Shown here piece by piece: positions 1 to 5,705 of a DNA stretch of 7,370 bases. Location of the stretch: contig JAZOAS010000115.1 of NCBI GenBank assembly GCA_045595605.1, positions 1 through 7,370 of the forward strand, in the 5' to 3' direction. The DNA is from SIG480 sp045595605 (GTDB lineage: Bacteria; Bacillota; Clostridia; Oscillospirales; JAAYXM01). Made by a program: the position numbers and the translations under genes. Under the pieces are notes generated by a model. That model saw nothing but the letters and a program-made list of their open reading frames with translations, did not search any database and was not told the origin of the DNA. Position 1 is the stretch's first letter. The number at the start of each line of letters is the position of its first letter.

Positions 1-1176
1 TTGAAGATCCTGACGGTCTCCGCCGCGCTTTACCGCGTCCATCATAATATTTTCGCTTGCCATGAAGGGAAGCTCGCGCAGTATCCTCTGCTCGATTACC
101 TTCGGGTAAACAACGATGCCGTTTGTTACGTTTATGTAGATATTGAGTATCGCATCAACCGCAAGGAAGCCTTCAGCCACCGAAAGTCTCTTGTTTGCAG
201 AGTCGTCAAGAGTTCTCTCAAACCACTGGGTAGCGTTGGTAAACGCGGCATTCTGCACGTCGCAGATAACGTAGCGGGCAAGAGAGGAGATTCTCTCGCT
301 TCTCATGGGGTTGCGCTTATAGGGCATAGCCGAGCTGCCTATCTGATTCTTTTCAAACGGCTCCTCCATTTCTTTGAGGTTTGAAAGAAGACGAAGGTCG
401 GTTGCAAACTTGCAAGCGCTCTGAGCAATTCCTGAAAGCGTTGCAAGAGCCATAGAGTCAATCTTTCTTGAATATGTCTGACCGGAAACCGGGATTACAC
501 CGTCAAAACCAAGCTCTTCTGCGATATAAGCTTCCATTTTCTTTATTTTATCTTCATCACCGTCAAAAAGCTCCATAAAGCTTGCCTGAGTTCCCGTTGT
601 TCCCTTTGAACCGAGAAGACGAAGTGCATCAATTCTGAATTCGAGCTCTGAAAGGTCATAGAGAAGCTCGTTTATCCAGAGTGTCGCGCGCTTTCCGACG
701 GTTGTAAGCTGTGCCGGCTGAAAATGGGTAAAACCGAGTGTCGGCATATCCTTGTACCGGTCAGCAAACTTTGAGAGAGCTGAAATTACGCTGACAAGTC
801 TTTTTCTTATAAGCTTGAGAGCGTCTCTCATTACGATAATATCAGTGTTGTCACCAACATAACAGCTTGTAGCGCCAAGGTGGATGATTCCCTTTGCATT
901 AGGGCACTGAAGACCGTATGCATAAACATGAGACATAACATCGTGGCGGACTTCTTTTTCTCTCGCTTCCGCCTCTTTATAGTTAATGTCATCCTTGAAC
1001 TTTTCAAGCTCGTCTATCTGCTCTTGTGTAACAGGAAGCCCGAGCTTCATCTCAGCTCTTGCAAGAGCTATCCAAAGCTTTCTCCATGTGCGGAATTTTG
1101 TATCCGGAGAGAAAAGCTCTGTCATCTCAGCGCTTGCATAACGCGTGTTAAGCGGAGATTCATAAACATTTCTCAT
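1..1176 (-). CDS. purB: Adenylosuccinate lyase, 3' end off the left edge (392 residues present)
   Basis: PurB removes fumarate from SAICAR and from adenylosuccinate, serving de novo purine synthesis and the IMP-to-AMP branch as a cytosolic homotetramer. I translated the minus strand from an ATG at 1174-1176; the frame stays open for 392 codons to the window edge. Visible motifs are RHDVMSHV (His78), GFTHFQPAQ (His151, the expected catalytic acid) and the fumarase/aspartase superfamily signature GSSAMPYKRNPMRSE (279-293, catalytic Ser near 281). These match human ADSL with a constant offset of about 8 residues (human His86, His159, Ser289), so this is the longer human-like subfamily rather than the B. 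subtilis type. About 80-85 C-terminal residues should lie beyond the edge. The start follows the aminotransferase stop by 11 nt with a GGAG about 4 nt upstream of the ATG, indicating translational coupling. Its amino donor product in the pathway derives from aspartate, fitting the neighbouring aminotransferase. Confidence is high. Confidence 0.96.
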   Translation of the reverse strand, partial: MRNVYESPLNTRYASAEMTELFSPDTKFRTWRKLWIALARAEMKLGLPVTQEQIDELEKFKDDINYKEAEAREKEVRHDVMSHVYAYGLQCPNAKGIIHLGATSCYVGDNTDIIVMRDALKLIRKRLVSVISALSKFADRYKDMPTLGFTHFQPAQLTTVGKRATLWINELLYDLSELEFRIDALRLLGSKGTTGTQASFMELFDGDEDKIKKMEAYIAEELGFDGVIPVSGQTYSRKIDSMALATLSGIAQSACKFATDLRLLSNLKEMEEPFEKNQIGSSAMPYKRNPMRSERISSLARYVICDVQNAAFTNATQWFERTLDDSANKRLSVAEGFLAVDAILNIYINVTNGIVVYPKVIEQRILRELPFMASENIMMDAVKRGGDRQDLQ

Positions 1177-1187
1177 AAGACTCCACC

Positions 1188-2468
1188 CTATCCCAAAATA
1201 TTTTCAAGTGCAGCAAGCTTTACGCAGAGGCAAAGAAGCTTTGAAGCAATCTCAAGTTCCTTAACTGTCGGGTATGACGGAGCAATTCTGAGGTTTGCGT
1301 CCTCAGGGTCGTTGCCGTACGGGAAAGTAGCGCCGCAGCCTGTCATAACAACGCCTGCTTCTGCCATGAGCTTGTGAACGCGCTTAGCTGAACCGACTAC
1401 AACATCAAGGCTGATGAAATATCCGCCGTTGGGCTTTGTCCACTTTGCAATATCAAGGCCTTTAAGTTCAGCATTGAGAGTATCGATAACCATATCGAAC
1501 TTCGGAGCCATGATAGCTGCATGCTTCTTCATATGAGCCTTTATACCGTCAAGATTTTTGAAGTATCTTACATGGCGGAGCTGATTGATCTTATCCGGAC
1601 CGATCATCTGGTAAGCCATAACCTTCTTGTTTGAAGCAATGTTAGCTTCGCTCATTGCCATAACAGCAACACCTGCACCCGGGAAAGTGATCTTTGAAGT
1701 TGAAGCGAAGATATAGCACATATCTTCCTTACCAGCTTTTCTGCACTCGTCAAGGATGTTGAGAAGCTTATCAGACTCATCGTAGAGGTCATGTACACAA
1801 TATGCGTTATCCCAGAAAATTCTGAAGTCCTCTGCCGCAGGATTAAGAGCAGCAAAAGCACGGACTACATCATCTGAATATGTAATACCGCTCGGGTTAG
1901 AATACTTCGGAACGCACCAAATACCCTTTACGGAAGCATCGTTCTCGACATACTTCTTGACTTCAGCCATATCAGGGCCAAATTCGTTCATAGCAATCGG
2001 AATCATCTTGATGCCGAAGCATTCACAGATACCGAAGTGTCTGTCGTATCCCGGAACCGGGCAAAGGAACTTTACTTCCGGAAGCTTACACCACGGAGTG
2101 CTTCCCATTACGCCGTGTGTAACTGAACGGGAAACCATATCGAACATCATTGTAAGGCTTGCGTTTCCGCCGACAACGACTTCGCTTGTCTTAACGCCGA
2201 GCATCTCAGCAAAGAGAGCCTTCATCTCGGGAATGCCGTCGATTCCGCCGTAGTTTCTGACATCAGGCGAAACATCTGCAACATCTGAATTCTTTGAAAG
2301 AATTGTAAAAAGGTCCTCGCTCATATCGAGCTGATTCGGAGCGGGCTTACCTCTTGACATATCAAGCTTAAGACCCTGGGCAACATAATCAGCATACTCT
2401 TTTTCAAGAGAAGCTTTGAGGTTAAGTGCCTCGTCGCGGGAAAGGTTTTTGAATGAAATCTTTTCCAT
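1188..2468 (-). CDS. PLP-dependent aminotransferase, aspartate aminotransferase subgroup Ic-like
   Basis: This 426-residue protein is a fold-type I PLP enzyme, most likely making aspartate from oxaloacetate and glutamate in the cytosol. Class I landmarks are in the right order: the NYGGIDG loop (72-78), a phosphate-binding GGNAS (100-104), a PKYSNPSG segment holding Asn191, WDNAY with Asp220 (pyridine nitrogen) and Tyr223, the Schiff-base Lys259 in STSK followed by PGAG, and Arg394 in NLRIAPSYP for the substrate alpha-carboxylate. The overall pattern resembles the Pfam Aminotran_MocR group, whose characterised members are subgroup Ic aspartate aminotransferases; it is not a MocR regulator because there is no N-terminal GntR DNA-binding domain. 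The ATG has AGGAGAG 8 nt upstream (2477-2483). It sits between asnS and purB, both aspartate-linked, which supports aspartate specificity. Exact amino-acid preference is inferred, so I leave the symbol blank. Confidence 0.9.
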   Translation of the reverse strand: MEKISFKNLSRDEALNLKASLEKEYADYVAQGLKLDMSRGKPAPNQLDMSEDLFTILSKNSDVADVSPDVRNYGGIDGIPEMKALFAEMLGVKTSEVVVGGNASLTMMFDMVSRSVTHGVMGSTPWCKLPEVKFLCPVPGYDRHFGICECFGIKMIPIAMNEFGPDMAEVKKYVENDASVKGIWCVPKYSNPSGITYSDDVVRAFAALNPAAEDFRIFWDNAYCVHDLYDESDKLLNILDECRKAGKEDMCYIFASTSKITFPGAGVAVMAMSEANIASNKKVMAYQMIGPDKINQLRHVRYFKNLDGIKAHMKKHAAIMAPKFDMVIDTLNAELKGLDIAKWTKPNGGYFISLDVVVGSAKRVHKLMAEAGVVMTGCGATFPYGNDPEDANLRIAPSYPTVKELEIASKLLCLCVKLAALENILG

Positions 2469-2492
2469 AATATATTCTCTCCTATAATTTAA

Positions 2493-3881
2493 TTACAAAA
2501 GTTTACCTGTGCATCTCGGGAACGGAAGAACATCGCGGATGTTGGAAATGCCTGTGAGATACATAATAAGTCTCTCAAAACCGAGACCGTAACCGGCGTG
2601 AGATACGCCACCAAAGCGGCGGAGGTTAAGATACCATTCGTAATCCTCGCGGTTAAGGCCCATTTCGTCCATCTTTGCAGCGAGAACATCATAGCGCTCT
2701 TCACGCTGGCTTCCGCCAATGAGTTCACCGATACCCGGAACAAAGAGGTCCATAGCTGCAACGGTCTTGCCGTCGTCGTTCTGACGCATATAGAAAGCCT
2801 TGATTTCCTTCGGATAGTTAATAAGGAACATCGGCTTCTTCATAATCTCTTCTGTGAGGAAGCGCTCATGCTCTGTCTGAAGGTCACAACCGAAGAATAC
2901 AGGATACTCAAACTTGTCTTTATGCTGTTCAAGAATCTTGATGCCCTCTGCATATTCCATAACACCAAAGTCGGAATTTACAACATGCTCAAGTCTCTCG
3001 ATAAGACCTTTATCAACAAAGCTGTTGAAGAAGTTCATTTCCTCCTTGCAGTTATCAAGGACATGGCGGATGACATACTTTACCATCGCCTCTGCAAGCT
3101 CCATATCATCGTTTAAATCTGCAAAAGCAATTTCCGGCTCAATCATCCAGAACTCTGCCGCATGGCGAGCTGTGTTTGAATTTTCAGCGCGGAATGTCGG
3201 ACCGAAGGTGTAGGTCTTTCCGTAAGCGAGTGCAAATGTCTCAGCTTCAAGCTGACCTGAAACCGTAAGGCTTGCTTCCCTTCCGAAAAAGTCTTCAGAG
3301 TAATCTACCTTTCCGTCCTCTCCTTTCGGGAGGTTCTCCATATCAAGAGTAGTTATCTTGAACATCTCACCTGCGCCTTCACAGTCGCTACCCGTAATAA
3401 TCGGAGTATGAGCATATACAAAACCGCGCTCGTTGAAGAACTTGTGAATTGCGTATGCCGCCTCGCTTCTTACGCGGAAAACAGCAGAGAAGGTATTTGT
3501 TCTCGGGCGAAGGTAAGCGATAGTTCTCAAAAACTCAAGAGAATGTCTCTTCTTCTGCAAAGGATAGTCAGGAGCAGATTCACCCTCGACCGAAACCTCT
3601 GTAGCCTTAATCTCGAAAGCCTGCTTTGCATCTGGTGTAAGAATAAAGTTACCCGTGACTACAACAGCGCTTCCGACATTGAGGTGAACAAGCTCCGAAA
3701 AATTCGAAAGACTGTCATCGATAACAATCTGTACGCTTTTGAAATAGGAACCGTCATTAAGCTCGATAAAACCGAATACCTTGGAGTCGCGGACTGTTCT
3801 TACCCAGCCACCGACCGTAACGGTTTTTCCTGAAAAAGAATCAGGTGAGTTAAATAACTCCCTTACATTTGTAAGCTTCAT
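2493..3881 (-). CDS. asnS: Asparaginyl-tRNA synthetase
   Basis: AsnRS charges tRNA-Asn with asparagine using ATP; it is a cytosolic class IIb homodimer. In 462-residue numbering an N-terminal OB-fold anticodon-binding domain covers about 15-100 (GGWVRTVRDSK near 24-34), followed by the catalytic domain. Class II motif 2 is FRAENSNTARHAAEFW (about 230-245) and motif 3 is GLGFERLIMYLTG (about 432-444). TVSGQLEAETFA and GGSQREERYD also closely follow E. coli AsnRS, which is 466 residues long. The frame is open to an ATG at 3896, but that codon has no Shine-Dalgarno and lies only about 9 nt from the predicted transcription start. The ATG at 3881 has GGAG 9 nt upstream (3891-3894) and gives the normal N-terminus, so I chose it. 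The C-terminus PFPRCTGKLL departs from the common PFPRTPGNAEF-like ending. It is the first gene of an aspartate-themed operon. Confidence 0.96.
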   Translation of the reverse strand: MKLTNVRELFNSPDSFSGKTVTVGGWVRTVRDSKVFGFIELNDGSYFKSVQIVIDDSLSNFSELVHLNVGSAVVVTGNFILTPDAKQAFEIKATEVSVEGESAPDYPLQKKRHSLEFLRTIAYLRPRTNTFSAVFRVRSEAAYAIHKFFNERGFVYAHTPIITGSDCEGAGEMFKITTLDMENLPKGEDGKVDYSEDFFGREASLTVSGQLEAETFALAYGKTYTFGPTFRAENSNTARHAAEFWMIEPEIAFADLNDDMELAEAMVKYVIRHVLDNCKEEMNFFNSFVDKGLIERLEHVVNSDFGVMEYAEGIKILEQHKDKFEYPVFFGCDLQTEHERFLTEEIMKKPMFLINYPKEIKAFYMRQNDDGKTVAAMDLFVPGIGELIGGSQREERYDVLAAKMDEMGLNREDYEWYLNLRRFGGVSHAGYGLGFERLIMYLTGISNIRDVLPFPRCTGKLL

Positions 3882-3890
3882 TGATTTCAA

Positions 3891-3894
3891 CTCC
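3891..3894 (-). promoter_or_regulatory. Ribosome binding site that decides the asnS start
   Basis: On the minus strand GGAG lies 9 nt before the ATG at 3881. It overlaps the alternative upstream ATG at 3894-3896, so that codon cannot use it. This favours the 462-residue product over the 467-residue one. Confidence 0.75.
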
Positions 3895-3911
3895 ATTACA
3901 TAAAACTACAT

Positions 3912-3939
3912 ACTATATATTTAAACATAAATTTGTCAA
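3912..3939 (-). promoter_or_regulatory. Sigma-A-type promoter of the asnS operon
   Basis: Read on the minus strand, a perfect -35 TTGACA (3934-3939) is followed by a 16-bp spacer and a -10 TATAGT (3912-3917, five of six matches). Transcription should begin near 3905, leaving a leader of only about 24 nt before the ATG at 3881. Such a leader is too short for a T-box, although T-boxes often control aminoacyl-tRNA synthetase genes in Firmicutes. Confidence 0.75.
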
Positions 3940-3998
3940 AAAGTCTATACATAATTTAGCAATAATTTTTTTAATTTCCACAAATTGCACTTTTATTT

Positions 3999-4013
3999 GC
4001 GAATTTCATTCGC
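3999..4013. repeat. Small inverted repeat in the asnS / DUF378 divergent spacer
   Basis: GCGAAT and ATTCGC form a perfect 6-bp inverted repeat around the 3-nt centre TTC. It lies about 60 bp upstream of the asnS promoter and about 55 bp before the DUF378 ATG. No T-run follows on either strand, so it does not look like a terminator. It could be an operator or a leader hairpin, or chance. The rest of the 3882-4069 spacer is AT-rich, and I see no convincing plus-strand promoter in it. Confidence 0.3.
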
Positions 4014-4054
4014 TCGCATAAGGAATACTTTTTATGTAGCCAAAAAAACAAAAT

Positions 4055-4060
4055 AAGGAG
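4055..4060 (+). promoter_or_regulatory. Ribosome binding site that decides the DUF378 start
   Basis: AAGGAG ends directly against a TTG at 4061, which therefore cannot be the start. It lies 9 nt before the ATG at 4070, an ideal distance, so translation should begin at 4070. Confidence 0.85.
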
Positions 4061-4069
4061 TTGAAAAAA

Positions 4070-4294
4070 ATGTTTGATAAACTCGCTCTTCTTCTCACCG
4101 TTATCGGTGCGATAAACTGGGGTTCAATAGGACTTTTCCAGTTTGACATTGTCGCGGCAATCTTCGGTGGTCAGGGTTCAATTATCTCAAGAATCATCTA
4201 CACACTCGTCGGACTTGCAGGCATCTGGTGTATCTCCCTCTTCTTCAGAGACGATGCAATTATGACAATGCACAAACAAAGCGACCATATGTAA
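4070..4294 (+). CDS. Small DUF378-family membrane protein
   Basis: This 74-residue protein has two predicted membrane helices: about residues 5-33, carrying the family hallmark GAINWGSIGLFQFDIVAAIFG (13-33), and about 38-59 (ISRIIYTLVGLAGIWCISLFF). The Asn-Trp-Gly and Phe-Asp residues and the overall length match DUF378 (YuzA-like) proteins. The tail RDDAIMTMHKQSDHM is short and polar. The biochemical role of the family is unknown to me, and nothing nearby reveals it. The ATG at 4070 was chosen because AAGGAG sits 9 nt upstream; a TTG at 4061 would add MKK but touches that site. The gene appears to be transcribed alone: it diverges from asnS and ends at a strong hairpin 2 nt after its stop. 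I could not find a convincing promoter, so its expression conditions cannot be inferred. The family call is confident; function is unassigned. Confidence 0.88.
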   Translation: MFDKLALLLTVIGAINWGSIGLFQFDIVAAIFGGQGSIISRIIYTLVGLAGIWCISLFFRDDAIMTMHKQSDHM

Positions 4295-4296
4295 AA

Positions 4297-4330
4297 AACA
4301 CCCACGATACCTTATCGTATCGTGGGTGTT
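4297..4330. terminator. Bidirectional intrinsic terminator shared by the DUF378 gene and ackA
   Basis: A perfect 14-bp stem, AACACCCACGATAC paired with GTATCGTGGGTGTT, closes a 6-nt loop. On the plus strand the stem is followed by AAATTTTTT, and on the minus strand directly by a T-run complementary to the A-run at 4293-4298. It lies 2 nt after the DUF378 stop and 11 nt after the ackA stop, so one hairpin can end both convergent transcripts. Confidence 0.92.
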
Positions 4331-4341
4331 AAATTTTTTAA

Positions 4342-5535
4342 TTAGAGAGCTTTTACGATTTCTTCTGTATCCTTTGCAATCATAAGCTCTTCGTTTGTCG
4401 GGATGACAAAAATCTTTACTTTTGAATCTGCAGCAGAAACATCAGCTTCCTTGCCGCGGACTTTGTTCTTCTCAGCATCCATCTTGACGCCCATATACTC
4501 AAGACCTGAGCAGATGTTTGCGCGGAGGTCAGTAGAGTTCTCACCGATACCCGCAGTAAATACGATAGCATCTACGCCACCCATTGCGGTTGCATAAGCA
4601 CCGATAAACTTCTTTACTTCGTAAATGAACTTATCAAGAGCAAGGCGAGCACGCTCGTTGCCGTTTGCAGCAGCTTCGTCAAGGTCACGGAAGTCAGAGC
4701 TTACGCCTGAAATACCGAGAACACCTGACTTCTTGTTGAGGATGTTGTTCATTTCCTTGATGTCATAGCCATAACGGTCCATAAGGTACTCAAGGATTGT
4801 AGCGTCAATATCACCTGAACGGGTACCCATAAGGAAGCCTGCGAGCGGGCCGAGACCCATACTTGTATCTACGCACTTGCCGTCAACAACAGCAGAGAGT
4901 GAAGAACCGTTTCCGAGGTGACAGCAGATTACGCGGCTGTGTTCGGGGTTACCGAGCATATCAATTGCACGAGCAGAAACATAACGGTGACTTGTGCCGT
5001 GGAAGCCATAGCGACGTACGCTGTCTTTCTCGTAGTATTCATACGGAATCGGATATATGTAAGCTTTCGGCGGCATTGTCATATGGAATGCAGTATCGAA
5101 AACTGCGACCTGCGGAGTATTCGGCATAACCTTCTGGCACGCGCGGATACCTGTAAGGTTTGCAGGGTTGTGAAGCGGGCCAAGCGGGATGCACTTCTCA
5201 ACAGCCTTGATGCAAGCATCGTCAACAAGACAGCTCTTTGTGAATTCCATACCGCCGTGGAGAACGCGGTGACCGACAGCAGCGATTTCGTCAGTTGATG
5301 CGATAACACCCTTTGCCGGATCGACAAGAATATCAAGAACAGACTGAATTGCTTCAGCGTGTGTCGGCATAGCGATGTCTGCCTTTACATCGTCACGACC
5401 GGGAACCTTATGAGTGAGTCTTCCGTCGATACCGATACGCTCGCAAAGACCCTTTGCAAAAACCTCTCCGCCTTCTGACTCCATAAACTGATATTTGAGC
5501 GAGGAGCTTCCTGCGTTGATAACAAGAATTTTCAT
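4342..5535 (-). CDS. ackA: Acetate kinase
   Basis: AckA interconverts acetyl phosphate plus ADP with acetate plus ATP, the final substrate-level phosphorylation step of mixed-acid fermentation; it is a cytosolic ASKHA-fold dimer. The 397-residue product has the normal family length. It starts with the ATP-site signature MKILVINAGSSSLKYQF (Asn7, Ser10-12) and carries Arg90 (GHRVLHGG), Asp147 (FDTAFH), His179 (RYGFHGTSH), Arg239 (MGTRSGD), FTAGIGENS (326-334) and NEELMIAKDT with Glu382, matching the catalytic set known from Methanosarcina AckA. The frame extends upstream to an ATG at 5571, but that start lies in a leader hairpin and adds 12 non-conserved residues. The ATG at 5535 has GGAGG 10 nt upstream. 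No pta is present in the window. The gene is divergent from tmcAL, whose product consumes acetate, and ends at the shared hairpin at 4297-4330. Confidence 0.97.
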   Translation of the reverse strand: MKILVINAGSSSLKYQFMESEGGEVFAKGLCERIGIDGRLTHKVPGRDDVKADIAMPTHAEAIQSVLDILVDPAKGVIASTDEIAAVGHRVLHGGMEFTKSCLVDDACIKAVEKCIPLGPLHNPANLTGIRACQKVMPNTPQVAVFDTAFHMTMPPKAYIYPIPYEYYEKDSVRRYGFHGTSHRYVSARAIDMLGNPEHSRVICCHLGNGSSLSAVVDGKCVDTSMGLGPLAGFLMGTRSGDIDATILEYLMDRYGYDIKEMNNILNKKSGVLGISGVSSDFRDLDEAAANGNERARLALDKFIYEVKKFIGAYATAMGGVDAIVFTAGIGENSTDLRANICSGLEYMGVKMDAEKNKVRGKEADVSAADSKVKIFVIPTNEELMIAKDTEEIVKAL

Positions 5536-5545
5536 AGTATATCTG

Positions 5546-5550
5546 CCTCC
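5546..5550 (-). promoter_or_regulatory. Ribosome binding site that decides the ackA start
   Basis: GGAGG on the minus strand lies 10 nt before the ATG at 5535. It is downstream of the alternative ATG at 5571, so it supports the conserved 397-residue protein. Confidence 0.85.
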
Positions 5551-5566
5551 GTAAATAAATTCTTTT

Positions 5567-5587
5567 AACATCTTGAAAAAAGATGTT
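5567..5587 (-). promoter_or_regulatory. Hairpin in the ackA 5' leader, proximal to the ribosome binding site
   Basis: AACATCTT and AAGATGTT form an 8-bp inverted repeat around a 5-nt loop. In the ackA transcript it lies 16 nt upstream of the GGAGG and encloses the spurious ATG at 5571. On the plus strand the stem is followed by a short T-run, but no gene ends there, so a leader structure on the minus strand is the likelier meaning. Its role is inferred only from position. Confidence 0.45.
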
Positions 5588-5609
5588 TTTACAGTTAAAA
5601 TATAATTAC

Positions 5610-5638
5610 TTGCTGTCTTTTTTACGACAGCGTATTAT
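5610..5638 (+). promoter_or_regulatory. Candidate promoter for tmcAL
   Basis: On the plus strand TTGCTG (5610-5615) is followed by a 17-bp spacer and TATTAT (5633-5638, five of six -10 matches). The -35 box is weak. Initiation would fall near 5645, leaving a leader of about 60 nt. The -10 box directly abuts the ackA -10 box on the other strand, so RNA polymerase could probably occupy only one of the two at a time. Confidence 0.4.
5612..5631 (-). promoter_or_regulatory. Hairpin at the 5' end of the ackA leader
   Basis: GCTGTC and GACAGC form a perfect 6-bp inverted repeat around an 8-nt loop. With transcription predicted to begin near 5632, this would be the very first structure in the ackA mRNA. 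A 5'-terminal hairpin of this sort could protect the transcript from decay. A further GACAG at 5686-5690 could compete for pairing only in a plus-strand RNA. Confidence 0.4.
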
Positions 5639-5667
5639 ATTCTACATTAAATTGCAAATTTTTGCAA
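5639..5667 (-). promoter_or_regulatory. Promoter of ackA
   Basis: On the minus strand TTGCAA (5662-5667) is followed by exactly 17 bp and TAGAAT (5639-5644). Initiation should fall near 5632, giving a leader of about 97 nt. A second TATAAT-like -10 at 5634-5639 lies 5 bp further on but has no -35 box at normal spacing. The -35 box is part of a 16-bp inverted repeat. Confidence 0.65.
5652..5667. repeat. 16-bp inverted repeat over the ackA -35 box, possible operator
   Basis: TTGCAAA and TTTGCAA are perfect inverted 7-bp arms separated by TT. The repeat covers the ackA -35 box and part of its spacer, and lies just downstream of the predicted tmcAL transcription start. A dimeric repressor bound here would block ackA initiation and could also hinder tmcAL elongation. 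No regulator gene is present in the window to pair with it. Confidence 0.45.
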
Positions 5668-5691
5668 GTCCTTTTTGATTTTTTAGACAGT

Positions 5692-5695
5692 AGGA
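5692..5695 (+). promoter_or_regulatory. Ribosome binding site that decides the tmcAL start
   Basis: AGGA lies 10 nt before the ATG at 5706. The upstream in-frame GTG at 5697 is only 1 nt from it, too close to be used. The match is short, so this site is less certain than the others. Confidence 0.55.
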
Positions 5696-5705
5696 AGTGA
5701 GAAAA

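Noticed and set aside
1..384. Plus-strand open frame of 127 codons at the left edge, and a second at 880-1377
   Set aside because: Both lie antisense to purB or the aminotransferase, which are unmistakable on the minus strand. Their translations show no recognisable domain and no good ribosome binding site was seen.
2598..3833. Several plus-strand frames of 99-172 codons opposite asnS
   Set aside because: They are shadows of asnS. Their composition is unlike a real protein and they overlap one another in different frames.
3882..4069. Possible T-box or riboswitch upstream of asnS
   Set aside because: The promoter TTGACA-16-TATAGT places transcription about 24 nt from the start codon, leaving no room for such an element, and no T-box core sequence was seen.
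5567..5590. Hairpin followed by a T-run as a plus-strand terminator
   Set aside because: No plus-strand gene ends upstream of it; it lies between the ackA start codon and its promoter, so the only transcript known to contain it is the ackA leader on the other strand.
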